NCBI RefSeq assembly: GCF_021440195.1
Contig: NZ_JAJTSZ010000002.1
Span: 682,001-746,000 of the forward strand
Length of the DNA: 64,000 nt
Reading direction: 5' to 3'
Source: Dyadobacter sp. CY356
GTDB lineage: Bacteria; Bacteroidota; Bacteroidia; Cytophagales; Spirosomataceae
A program made the position numbers and the translations under genes. Below, in pieces: positions 17,110 through 25,231 of this stretch. Position 1 is the stretch's first letter; each line of letters begins with the position of its first letter. The notes under the pieces are model-generated. The model was not told where the DNA came from and made no database searches. It was given only the letters and a program-made list of their open reading frames with translations.

Positions 17110-18660
17110 ATGAAATATAAAATACAATTTTCTAACCGGATTTTAGGATTTTTACTGGGTCTGTGTTTTCTCACAGGCTGTGAAAAGGTGGTTCCTTTGG
17201 CCACTGACGACTTCTATCGTTTTGATAAACTGAACAAATTGTCCATTAAAAAACCAGCGCAAATTGATTACTTCCTGGGGACTGACAATGTGCGCATTCC
17301 TTTGAATGTAACAGCCTATGACCAGCAGGGTAAAGTGATCGATACACCGCAGGAAGTGGTAAGTTTTTACAGCAATAATGTTAAAATTTCGGGAGAAACA
17401 TTTTCTGTGGATAAGGAAGGTAACTTTGCCATTGTCGGGAAACTGGCCGGACAAGTTAGCGACACCATCTTCATCAGGGTATGGGACCCAGCCTCACTGA
17501 CACTTTCTTTAAGTGTTTTAGATTCTTCCAATGCATTTTATGCAAATGGCACCGACACATTAAAATTCAAGGTTGATGTAATGAAGGAAAACCGGATTGT
17601 CGATATAAAATTCCCGTACAATCTATTCGTAAATGGTAAGGAACAAACCTCAGAAACATTCTCAACCACAGTTCCCGGCACTTATAAATTTCAGGCAAAA
17701 GGATTGGGAATATCCAGTAATGAACTCACAATCAATGTACTCCCAAAAACTACCTATGCCGTAGTACGTTTGCCTGTAATATTCCATGAAATAAACACAA
17801 CCATACTCACGGCCGACAGAATTCGTAAACTGACGGAAGACATGACCCGGGCATACCGCAATCAGTATAATTTAAATCAGGCACAAAAAGATCCAAATGC
17901 AGAGGATCTTTTCGTAGAATTTTATCCGGCAGAAATTGGTCTGGATGGTAACAGACTCAGTGCTCCGGGATTACACCGTACTTCGAGTCCAAAAACAAGT
18001 TTTACGTCCGCCGATGCTTACAGCGATTCATTTAACTCTTTCTGGGATCCGGCAAACTATCTGAATATTTGGGTATATCCCAATATTACCGGGGATTATG
18101 CGAATTCTTCATGGGCATATTACCCCAACGTGACAGTGCCCATGGATGGACTTCCTACTTCTCTGGAAGGCACAAAACCATTCTACCCCTACGGCATTTT
18201 CCTGAATGGGAATCACGTCTCAATCAATTATGAAGGGGGAAGAACTGAGGAGATCCTAGCACATGAAGCCGGTCACGCACTTGGATTATTTCATGTTTTT
18301 GATGGTAACAATACCAATTTCAATACATGCACTTCCGTTGATCCGGATTATTGCTTCGATACGCCCTATTACAACAGAAATAATTATGCCTCCAATACGG
18401 ATCCGACTCAACGCTATAAAAGGATTTCCTGTGCTGGTGTAGCATACATTTCGACCAATTTCATGGATTACTATTACACTGAAAATAACTCATTTACTAC
18501 CGAACAGATGAAAAGAGTAAGGCACACGATCAACTACGGTTTATGGCTGCCGTCACCCCGTAACGGATCCCGGTCTGGTCGAAAGAACGGGCGGAGTTCT
18601 CTGGTGGAACGTCCAGCTGATCTCAGGTATATTGAGCCGGTAATTTGTTCTATGCGGTAG
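17110..18660 (+). CDS. Zinc metalloprotease lipoprotein, BF0631-type metzincin
   Basis: This is a 516-residue lipoprotein. The lipobox LTGC (Cys near residue 24) follows a hydrophobic stretch. Residues 35-215 look like Ig-like domains. The catalytic domain has EEILAHEAGHALGLFHVFDG (H-E-x-x-H-x-x-G-x-x-H zinc site) near residue 378 and the Met-turn NFMDYYYT near residue 455. A Cys-rich DYCFDTPYYN segment lies between. This is the arrangement of the TIGR03952/BF0631 metzincins, related to M43. The Arg/Ser-rich tail after residue 480 (SPRNGSRSGRKNG) is unusual and looks disordered. The protease is anchored at the cell surface or in the periplasm. Confidence 0.88.
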   Translation: MKYKIQFSNRILGFLLGLCFLTGCEKVVPLATDDFYRFDKLNKLSIKKPAQIDYFLGTDNVRIPLNVTAYDQQGKVIDTPQEVVSFYSNNVKISGETFSVDKEGNFAIVGKLAGQVSDTIFIRVWDPASLTLSLSVLDSSNAFYANGTDTLKFKVDVMKENRIVDIKFPYNLFVNGKEQTSETFSTTVPGTYKFQAKGLGISSNELTINVLPKTTYAVVRLPVIFHEINTTILTADRIRKLTEDMTRAYRNQYNLNQAQKDPNAEDLFVEFYPAEIGLDGNRLSAPGLHRTSSPKTSFTSADAYSDSFNSFWDPANYLNIWVYPNITGDYANSSWAYYPNVTVPMDGLPTSLEGTKPFYPYGIFLNGNHVSINYEGGRTEEILAHEAGHALGLFHVFDGNNTNFNTCTSVDPDYCFDTPYYNRNNYASNTDPTQRYKRISCAGVAYISTNFMDYYYTENNSFTTEQMKRVRHTINYGLWLPSPRNGSRSGRKNGRSSLVERPADLRYIEPVICSMR

Positions 18661-18802
18661 ATTTGGATCGAGATATCATTTTATTGAGACAGAATTTTTC
18701 AACGCTGCGGAACAGCTAATTTTTATCTGACTTCAATAAAAGTTTAACAAAAATCAATAATTTCGGGGGCATAAAAGTCTTAAAACGTTTATTGATAAGT
18801 CT

Positions 18803-19381
18803 ATGGAAGCGAAGGAAATTTTAAAGCAGCACATCGCCAAAACTGCAACGCTGACAGACGAGCAATTCGATTATTTCTTTTCGCATTTTAAACCGCAATC
18901 ATACAAAAAAGGACAGGTAATTATCACTGAGGGACAGAAAGTTGATCATGAATATTTTGTCGTTTCCGGTTGTTTAAAAGCTTTTTTTATTAATGATGAA
19001 GTGAAAATGTATATTCTTCAGTTTGCCATGCCGACCTGGTGGACTTCCGATTACGGCGCATTATACAACCAGACACGAGCGACAATCAATGTTGACTGTA
19101 TTTCTGATTCGGAGGTACTTTGCCTTTCAAATCAAGACAGGGAAAAAATTTGTAGTGAACTGCATCAGGCGGAGCATTTTTTTCGCTGGCGGACCAATAA
19201 AGGCTATCTGGCTTCACAAAAACGACTCTTGTCTTTTATGAATAATGACACCCGGGCGCGCTATGAAGAACTGCTTGCGTTGTATCCGCAGCTTTACAAT
19301 CTGGTACCTAAACATCTGATTGCTGCCTACCTCGGCGTATCCCGGGAAACTTTAAGCCGACTTTATAATTCCCACAAGTAA
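18803..19381 (+). CDS. Crp/Fnr-family transcriptional regulator
   Basis: The 192-residue protein has a cyclic-nucleotide-binding-type jelly roll (residues 15-120, with KKGQVIITEGQKVDHEYFVV) and a C-terminal HTH, AAYLGVSRETLSRLYN. The phosphate-binding cassette (R-A-x-x-A) of cAMP sensors is not evident, as usual for this phylum's short CRP-like regulators. The recognition helix SRETLSR keeps the Arg and Glu that E. coli CRP uses to read TGTGA. A TGTGA-N6-TCACG site lies just after the gene at 19392, ahead of the YceI gene, so it likely controls the downstream genes. Confidence 0.88.
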   Translation: MEAKEILKQHIAKTATLTDEQFDYFFSHFKPQSYKKGQVIITEGQKVDHEYFVVSGCLKAFFINDEVKMYILQFAMPTWWTSDYGALYNQTRATINVDCISDSEVLCLSNQDREKICSELHQAEHFFRWRTNKGYLASQKRLLSFMNNDTRARYEELLALYPQLYNLVPKHLIAAYLGVSRETLSRLYNSHK

Positions 19382-19391
19382 AGCCTGCGAT

Positions 19392-19407
19392 TGTGATCTA
19401 CATCACG
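19392..19407 (+). promoter_or_regulatory. CRP-like binding site upstream of the YceI operon
   Basis: TGTGATCTACATCACG has the CRP core TGTGA-N6-TCACA with one mismatch in ten core bases. It lies 10 bp after a Crp-family gene and 70 bp before the YceI start codon. Confidence 0.6.
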
Positions 19408-19476
19408 TAACAGCCTCCGAATTCCTGCGGTCCTTTGTGCTATCAAATTATTTAACAATTGATAACATAAAAGAAA

Positions 19477-20007
19477 ATGGAAACTCAAAAATTTCAAGTT
19501 GTAAGCGCTGAAAGCAGCATTGACTGGACCGGGAAAAAAGTAACCGGAGCGCATAATGGTACAATCGCCATTAAAGAAGGAACGCTGATCCTGGCCGATA
19601 ACAAACTGACAGCAGGCAGTTTTGTAATTGATATCCCATCCATCAAAATACTGGATGTCACGGATCCTGCCACAAACAGACAGTTTGCTGACCATCTTTT
19701 TTCAGAAGATTTTTTTGCTGTGGAAAATAACCCGGAAGCATTCTTCTCTGTTACAAATTCGGCTTTTATCAATGCGACGAATTATCAGATTACGGGCGAT
19801 TTGACCATTAAAGGTATCACCCATCCGGTCACTTTCCCTGCCGCTGTCATTATCTCCGATGGCAAAATTACTGCTTCCGGTAAGATCATTGTAGACCGTA
19901 CCAAATATGATATGAAATTCAGGTCCGGAAACTTCTTCACGAATCTGGGTGATACGCTCATTTATAATGAGTTTGAACTGGATGTGAAATTAACTGCAAC
20001 CCTTTAA
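19477..20007 (+). CDS. YceI-family lipocalin-like protein
   Basis: The protein has 176 residues and no signal peptide, unlike many periplasmic YceI proteins. SSIDWTGKKVTGAHNGTIAI near residue 13, SFVIDIPSIKILD near residue 46, TGDLTIKGITHPVTFPA near residue 102 and KIIVDRTKYDMKFRSG near residue 130 are the family blocks. YceI proteins bind isoprenoid lipids such as polyprenyl or quinone-like chains. It leads a group with a tautomerase, an SDR, an NTF2-like protein and a flavin oxidoreductase, so a role in handling a quinone-like or reactive organic compound is an inference. Confidence 0.9.
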   Translation: METQKFQVVSAESSIDWTGKKVTGAHNGTIAIKEGTLILADNKLTAGSFVIDIPSIKILDVTDPATNRQFADHLFSEDFFAVENNPEAFFSVTNSAFINATNYQITGDLTIKGITHPVTFPAAVIISDGKITASGKIIVDRTKYDMKFRSGNFFTNLGDTLIYNEFELDVKLTATL

Positions 20008-20018
20008 ATTTTAAAGCC

Positions 20019-20237
20019 ATGCCATACGTAAAAATTGAGGTAACCCGCGAAGGTGTTACCCGTGAGCAAAAACAAAAACTTATCGCCGGAGTGACTGATC
20101 TTATCACAGAAGTACTTGACAAGGATCCGAAACTTACACATGTGGTGATTCAGGAAATTGAACTGGATGACTGGGGTTACGCAGGCGAGCAGGTATCAGT
20201 CCTGAGAGAAAAAGGGATAACTGCCAATAAACAATAA
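20019..20237 (+). CDS. 4-oxalocrotonate tautomerase-family protein
   Basis: This 72-residue protein begins MPYVKIEVTREGVTREQK; after Met removal Pro1 is the catalytic base of the tautomerase superfamily. The length (71 mature residues) fits the 4-OT group. The usual Arg pair (11 and 39 in 4-OT) is partly present: there is an Arg at position 9-10, but the segment around residue 40 reads LTHVVIQE, so the substrate may differ from 2-hydroxymuconate. It lies 11 bp after the YceI gene and 22 bp before an SDR. Confidence 0.88.
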   Translation: MPYVKIEVTREGVTREQKQKLIAGVTDLITEVLDKDPKLTHVVIQEIELDDWGYAGEQVSVLREKGITANKQ

Positions 20238-20259
20238 GGGATTTTCAACGATAAGGATC

Positions 20260-21006
20260 ATGAAAACACAAACAATAATCGTAACCGGTGCGTCTACCGG
20301 TATCGGTAAAGCAATTGCAGGTTTATTTCTGGATAATGGATATAACGTCGTTATCAATTCTGCCAACGAAAATAATTTAAAAGCGACGTTTACGGAGTTA
20401 GGTCATCACGACCGCCTTGTCATGGTTGCCGGAGACATCAGCAACACGGCTACAAGTCAGAAACTTGTCGAAACAGCCGTGGCAACTTTCGGATCTCTGG
20501 ATGTGCTGGTGAACAACGCTGGGATTTTTGAGCCAAAAGGATTTCTGGAAGTAGATGAAGCCTACCTCGACCGGTTTTTAAGTATCAATTTGAAAGGCAC
20601 TTTTTTCACCAGTCAGGCTGCCATCAGACAAATGCTGACACAGGAACAAGGTTTGATAATCAATATCGGCACTGTTCTGGTTGATCACGCCATCGGAGGT
20701 TTTCCGGCCACAGCACCTATTTCCAGTAAAGGAGGAATTCATGCGCTGACGAGACAACTGGCTACTGAATTTGGCAAAAACAATATTCGCGTCAACGGCA
20801 TCGCACCAGGTATTATCAGAAGCCCGTTGCAGGCAAAAACCGGCGTCAGTGATGCGGACAGTCTTGCTGGACTTCATTTACTTAATCGTATTGGTGAAAC
20901 GCAGGATGTGGCTGAACTGGCACTTTATCTGGCTAAAAGCAATTTTGTCACCGGGGAAATTATCAATCTGGACGGCGGACATGTCGCAGGACATCATATT
21001 GATTAA
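20260..21006 (+). CDS. Short-chain dehydrogenase/reductase (classical SDR)
   Basis: This is a 248-residue enzyme. TGASTGIGKAIAG at residues 8-20 binds NAD(P); VNNAGIFEPKG near residue 88 is the NNAG motif. In the catalytic region the usual Tyr-x-x-x-Lys reads ISSKGGIHALTRQLA: the position four before the Lys is Pro/Ala rather than Tyr, in the segment TAPISSKGG, which suggests altered catalysis. GEIINLDGGHVAGH closes the family pattern. It is co-directional with the tautomerase and NTF2-like genes. Confidence 0.86.
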   Translation: MKTQTIIVTGASTGIGKAIAGLFLDNGYNVVINSANENNLKATFTELGHHDRLVMVAGDISNTATSQKLVETAVATFGSLDVLVNNAGIFEPKGFLEVDEAYLDRFLSINLKGTFFTSQAAIRQMLTQEQGLIINIGTVLVDHAIGGFPATAPISSKGGIHALTRQLATEFGKNNIRVNGIAPGIIRSPLQAKTGVSDADSLAGLHLLNRIGETQDVAELALYLAKSNFVTGEIINLDGGHVAGHHID

Positions 21007-21029
21007 AAGCACTTTAACTATTAATTCAC

Positions 21030-21066
21030 AATTATGCTTAGGGACAAATCGTTCCTAAGCATAATT
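21030..21066 (+). repeat. 13-bp inverted repeat between SDR and NTF2-like genes
   Basis: AATTATGCTTAGG (21030-21042) and its exact complement (21054-21066) form a hairpin with an 11-nt loop. No T run follows, and the next gene starts 15 bp later, so it may be an RNA processing or attenuation element rather than a terminator. Confidence 0.6.
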
Positions 21067-21080
21067 AAATCGGAATAAAA

Positions 21081-21458
21081 ATGAAAACTTACAGCGAAAA
21101 TGCAGCTGAAATATCAGCCGTGTTATCAGATTATTTCAAGGGCGTTTTTAACGGAGATGTTGAATTGTTGCGGAGCATCTTTCACCCGCAGACACTGGTC
21201 AGCGGGGATATTAACGGACAGCCATATTTCAAAAGTCTTGATCAATACCTGGACGGTGTCGGGAACAGAAAAAGTCCGCAATCTCTGAATGAAACGTTCA
21301 GAATGGAAATATTGTCGATAGAAATTATCAACTCTATTGCGGTGGCTAAGGTACATCTTCCTATGTTTGAGTTTAATTATTACGACCTGCTCAGCCTGAG
21401 TAAAATCAACGGGAAGTGGATTATTGTCAATAAATTATTAACAAATGTAACCCAGTAA
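21081..21458 (+). CDS. NTF2-like / lumazine-binding-like small protein
   Basis: The 125-residue protein has the SnoaL/NTF2 cone fold pattern: an N-terminal helix (ISAVLSDYFKGVFNGDVELL), then FHPQTLVSGDINGQPYFKS, and two final strands (AVAKVHLPMFEFNYYDLLSL, NGKWIIVNKLL). It matches the putative lumazine-binding group (PF12893-like) common in this phylum. Such proteins often accompany SDRs and other oxidoreductases; no activity can be assigned. It lies 5 bp ahead of the flavin oxidoreductase gene. Confidence 0.8.
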   Translation: MKTYSENAAEISAVLSDYFKGVFNGDVELLRSIFHPQTLVSGDINGQPYFKSLDQYLDGVGNRKSPQSLNETFRMEILSIEIINSIAVAKVHLPMFEFNYYDLLSLSKINGKWIIVNKLLTNVTQ

Positions 21459-21462
21459 AGTT

Positions 21463-22536
21463 ATGTGGAACCATACGAGAATTACCGAACTTTTTGGTAT
21501 AAAATATCCGGTTTTACAGGGGCCGATGGGTGGCGGATTTTCAACGCCCGAACTTTTGGCTGCGGTATCAAATGCCGGTGGATTGGGCAGTTTGGGTGCT
21601 TACACACTGATACCTGAACAGATATTGGAAACTAACAAAATCATCAAAACCAAAACAGACAAACCTTATAATATCAACCTCTGGATTTCGGATGTGGATG
21701 AAAGCCTGACGGATTATCCAGTTGAAAGTCTTCAGAAAGTAAAAGCGCTTTTTAAGCCTTATTATGATGAACTTGGTATACCGCTGCCCGATCTTGATAT
21801 CAAAATTCCGTCCAAATTTCTAAAACAGGTTGAAGTGTTATTTGAGATAAGGCCGAAGGTTTTCAGTTTTATATTTGGTATACCATCAAAAGAAATTCTG
21901 GATGAGTGCCACAGACTGGGTATTAAAACCGTTGGCGCAGCGACGACACTTGATGAAGCACTGGCACTGGAAGAAGCCAATGTTGACGCTATCGTAGCGG
22001 CAGGTTTTGAAGCTGGAGGGCATCGTCCTTCATTTTTAAAACCTGCCAATGAATCTTTGACAGGGACATTTTCCCTAATTCAGCAATTGAAAGCAAAAAT
22101 CAAAACACCAATAATTGCAGCGGGAGGAATTGCTGATGGAAAGGGAATTGCAGCTGCGTTGACTTTGGGAGCCGATGCAGTGCAGTTGGGAACAGCATTT
22201 TTGGTCACGGACGAATCCAATGCGACACCGCTCCACAAAGCTAAATTGTTTTCCGAAGAAACAAAATATACTGTACTTTCCAAATCGCTGACCGGCAGAA
22301 TGGGTAGAATGATCCGGAACCGGATTTCGGAGGAGATAAAGTTTGAAACGCCTGTATTACCTTTCCCTCTGCAAACCCGTTTAATCGGGCCATTGCGGGA
22401 AGCGGCCATGGCTCAGGGGAAAACGGATATGATTAATTTCTGGTCCGGGCAAAATGCTGTTAATTTGAAATATACCAAAACGGATGAATTGATGACCGCT
22501 TTGATTTTGGAAACTGATCAGATATTAAACCGATAG
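21463..22536 (+). CDS. NAD(P)H-dependent flavin oxidoreductase / nitronate monooxygenase family
   Basis: This is a 357-residue TIM-barrel FMN enzyme. YPVLQGPMGGGFSTPELLAA at the start binds FMN. AGFEAGGHRPSF near residue 186 contains the active-site His of the nitronate monooxygenase group. IIAAGGIADGKGIAAALTLGADAVQLGTAF near residue 213-242 (read in two parts) is the phosphate-binding region. It would oxidise nitronates or a related substrate, or act as a quinone reductase. It is the last gene of the Crp/YceI group. Confidence 0.9.
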   Translation: MWNHTRITELFGIKYPVLQGPMGGGFSTPELLAAVSNAGGLGSLGAYTLIPEQILETNKIIKTKTDKPYNINLWISDVDESLTDYPVESLQKVKALFKPYYDELGIPLPDLDIKIPSKFLKQVEVLFEIRPKVFSFIFGIPSKEILDECHRLGIKTVGAATTLDEALALEEANVDAIVAAGFEAGGHRPSFLKPANESLTGTFSLIQQLKAKIKTPIIAAGGIADGKGIAAALTLGADAVQLGTAFLVTDESNATPLHKAKLFSEETKYTVLSKSLTGRMGRMIRNRISEEIKFETPVLPFPLQTRLIGPLREAAMAQGKTDMINFWSGQNAVNLKYTKTDELMTALILETDQILNR

Positions 22537-22736
22537 ATCAGCAGGCGCAATGCTCATTATAACGGGTGGCTGCAAACGTTGATCTTTAAAATACTGATTA
22601 GGAGGAAACCAATATTTTTTTACTGGAAATGAGATCTCAAACCAAGTATCGGATGATTCTACCACTGTTAAATATACTATCAGCCTAATAATCTGTCAGT
22701 ACTATTATCTCAGGTTACAATTACCGGAAATGTATA

Positions 22737-23756
22737 TTATTTAAAAAGATCAATTGATAACTGAAATCTTGGCGACCGCATATTTTTAAGCGCATCATTG
22801 ATCATTGCTTTCCCAAACATCATCTGGCCTTCGTAAGATGAAAGTTGGATGGTGCCGGCGCGCATTCGCTCACCTATTTCTTTCAGCTCCGGAACCTGCA
22901 TGTCATTACTATGACTTTCTCCCGCAGGTTTTAATTTAGCTGCAAGCTTGAACATCAATATGGCGTAAACAATCCGGCAGGTCTGACGCATGATAAAGAA
23001 TCTGGCACTTTTGTATTCGTCGGGTGTGGACTGAAAATAATTTTCCAGAAATATTTTTTCATCTTTTTCTGAATGAACAAAAAAATTCGCGGTCGTGGCA
23101 AGATCAACATAACGGTCATTTTGAGACGCCATGTCCCAGTCTATGACCCAGATTTTTTCTCCGTCGCAGGTTATGTTACCCGGATTCAGATCATTATGAC
23201 TGGAAACATTATCGGTATCGTGCCAGGGATATTTGTTTCTTATTTTATCAAAATGTGTAAAACACTCATCCAGAACCGGACTTGCCAGCATACCCGATTT
23301 CCTGAACTCTGTTACCAGTGTATCAATAGTGATCAGTAAATTATTTTCCTTTTCAAAAAGTGGCAGTTGATGAATCTGCCTGATGGTTTTTGCGAGTTCA
23401 GGCAAAAGAACATCCGATGTGATATAAACGGCTCGCAAAGGCACATTAGTAATAAAGGAAGTGATAAAAATCCCGTCCACTTTATCCATATAATATACTT
23501 TTGGTGCAATTCCAGCCTGTGAGACAATTTCAAGACTATTAAATGAATCACCTGAAACAGAACTTTCATCTGCATTAATTTTTAAAATATAGCTCTGGCT
23601 GTCCATTGAAATTTTGTAGACCAATGAACCTGATAGCCCACCTTTGACGGATACAGCGTCAGTAATATTTATATCACCAAATGTTTCCAGCAACGCTTTT
23701 TCAACTGCTTTGAGCTTTTTAGTTGATATGTCCGCCGGTAAAAAAGAAATCTCCAT
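22737..23756 (-). CDS. Aminoglycoside/choline phosphotransferase-family kinase
   Basis: The 339-residue protein has the APH kinase fold. GGLSGSLVYKIS near residue 42 is the nucleotide loop and YILKINAD supplies the Lys. SSHNDLNPGNITCDG near residue 188 is the Brenner-type catalytic loop (H-x-D-x-x-x-x-N) and KIWVIDWDMASQNDRYVDLA provides the metal-binding Asp. Choline kinases and small-molecule kinases share these. Location alone does not identify the substrate; an antibiotic is not implied. A small DUF1508 gene lies just upstream on the same strand. Confidence 0.86.
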   Translation of the reverse strand: MEISFLPADISTKKLKAVEKALLETFGDINITDAVSVKGGLSGSLVYKISMDSQSYILKINADESSVSGDSFNSLEIVSQAGIAPKVYYMDKVDGIFITSFITNVPLRAVYITSDVLLPELAKTIRQIHQLPLFEKENNLLITIDTLVTEFRKSGMLASPVLDECFTHFDKIRNKYPWHDTDNVSSHNDLNPGNITCDGEKIWVIDWDMASQNDRYVDLATTANFFVHSEKDEKIFLENYFQSTPDEYKSARFFIMRQTCRIVYAILMFKLAAKLKPAGESHSNDMQVPELKEIGERMRAGTIQLSSYEGQMMFGKAMINDALKNMRSPRFQLSIDLFK

Positions 23757-23792
23757 CCGTTCCTCATTTAATATTTATTCCACATCGGCTTT

Positions 23793-24125
23793 TCAGCAAA
23801 AATCCTGAACAACAGCTTTTTCAGACCCACTTTTAATCATTTCGATACTATTTTCTCTGGCGCTCTCTATGGTATAGTGCTCACCCTTACCAATCACTGT
23901 TCCGTCAGCTGATTTTACTACAAAAATGTAATTGAGATAACTGCTGGTTCTTTCGTAAAAATCATCGTCAGCAGCTTTTTCACGGATGTATTTTATGGCA
24001 TCCAGACATTTTTGTTTTGAACTAAAACCTTCACCAGAAAGAATTAACTGTGAATTTCCTGTTGCTTTTAAAAGATAATAATACTCGTTTTTCGTGCTGC
24101 TTTTAAAAATCTGAAAATTCGCCAT
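23793..24125 (-). CDS. YegP-family protein with two DUF1508 repeats
   Basis: This 110-residue protein has two copies of the DUF1508 unit: residues 1-52 (FQIFKSSTKNEYYYLLKATG, then SGEGFSSKQKCLDAIKYI) and 60-108 (YIFVVKSADGTVIGKGEHY, then ARENSIEMIKSG). Such tandem units form a small alpha/beta fold; the function is not settled. Two ATGs abut (24128 and 24125); the second gives the usual start. It is probably co-transcribed with the phosphotransferase 36 bp downstream. Confidence 0.85.
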   Translation of the reverse strand: MANFQIFKSSTKNEYYYLLKATGNSQLILSGEGFSSKQKCLDAIKYIREKAADDDFYERTSSYLNYIFVVKSADGTVIGKGEHYTIESARENSIEMIKSGSEKAVVQDFC

Positions 24126-24199
24126 CATTGTAAACTTAAATTAAAAAAGGCGCTAGTTAACGCAATAATCCCGTATTATAATCATCCCGTAAATCATCG

Positions 24200-25048
24200 T
24201 CAGGAATTAAATCTGCGTTCGCGGCTCACACAAAACTCCTTTCCAACGATTTCTTTGACAAATTTATGAGGTGTAGTATCTAAATAATGCTGAAAATCTT
24301 TGATCAAATGACTTTGATCGTGGTAGCCGTATTCCTCGATAAGTCCATGCCAGTCAACTTCCTGATTTTCAAGTTTCAAAATACTGTTTATTACCTTTTT
24401 AAACCGTAAAAAACGAAGCAGTTCTTTGGGCGAATAACCCAGGTATTTCTTAAAACGCAGCTGAATCGTCCTCTCCGAAAGATCTGAATCCATTGCTATG
24501 GCACGCACAGGCTGAATAAACGGATCTTCAAAATAATCAATTCCTTTTAACAAAGGATAAGAAGCATCATCGGCCTCACAGAAAAACCTGAGTCCATATT
24601 CTTTTATTAAACCGATCTTGTCTTCCAGTGTCGGTAAATCATTTAACAAATCCCATAATGCATGAAAGCCTGTTATCTGTAATAATTCATCCGGATCAAT
24701 CAGGTCATTATCCCCTATTTCATCCATTGGCAGCTGCATTAATCTGTAAAAACCCTGCGGGTTAAATACGATAACGATCAGATTCGTGTCCGGCGGCAAT
24801 GCATAGGTGAGCATTTTACGCAATGGCCCAATTACTGCAACCTTATTCATCTGTAAGTCTGAAATAGTATTATCTGAATAAGAAAAGTGCAGCGGTTTCC
24901 CAAAATTGAAAATAAGCAGCATTTCCAGATTTGGTGATAAATGCTGGGATGTCGTTTCAAAATCTGCCGGAGTATTTATGCAATACAAATATTTGATCAC
25001 CTCGTTCAATGGCGCTTCTACATCAATATGAATGCCCGATGATTCCAT
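24200..25048 (-). CDS. AraC-family regulator (DUF6597-type N-terminus)
   Basis: This is a 282-residue regulator. The N-terminal half (MLLIFNFGKPLHFSYS, then GPLRKMLTYALPPDTNLIVI) matches the DUF6597 sensing domain, and the C-terminal half carries an AraC HTH (SDLSERTIQLRFKKYLGYSP near residue 185, YGYHDQSHLIKDFQHYLDTTP near residue 240). It is divergent from the NmrA-like gene at 25232, with 183 bp between; that gene is its most likely target. Confidence 0.86.
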   Translation of the reverse strand: MESSGIHIDVEAPLNEVIKYLYCINTPADFETTSQHLSPNLEMLLIFNFGKPLHFSYSDNTISDLQMNKVAVIGPLRKMLTYALPPDTNLIVIVFNPQGFYRLMQLPMDEIGDNDLIDPDELLQITGFHALWDLLNDLPTLEDKIGLIKEYGLRFFCEADDASYPLLKGIDYFEDPFIQPVRAIAMDSDLSERTIQLRFKKYLGYSPKELLRFLRFKKVINSILKLENQEVDWHGLIEEYGYHDQSHLIKDFQHYLDTTPHKFVKEIVGKEFCVSRERRFNS

Positions 25049-25231
25049 TTTTCGTATTTAAAGACTGACGTTTCTGCGGATTCATATCAAATAACCCGGT
25101 GACGAAAGTTAGAAATAATTCTTTGTATTAAATCGGCAGGTGTCATATGGATTTCGTTTTCTTACAATTTCCGGAGCAATTGTGACTGTACTTTTGACAT
25201 ATCAAACATTAATCATCTAAACTTTAAGAAA

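Noticed and set aside
22737..23756. Aminoglycoside resistance gene
   Set aside because: The kinase motifs are shared by many small-molecule and choline kinases and nothing in the context points to antibiotic modification.
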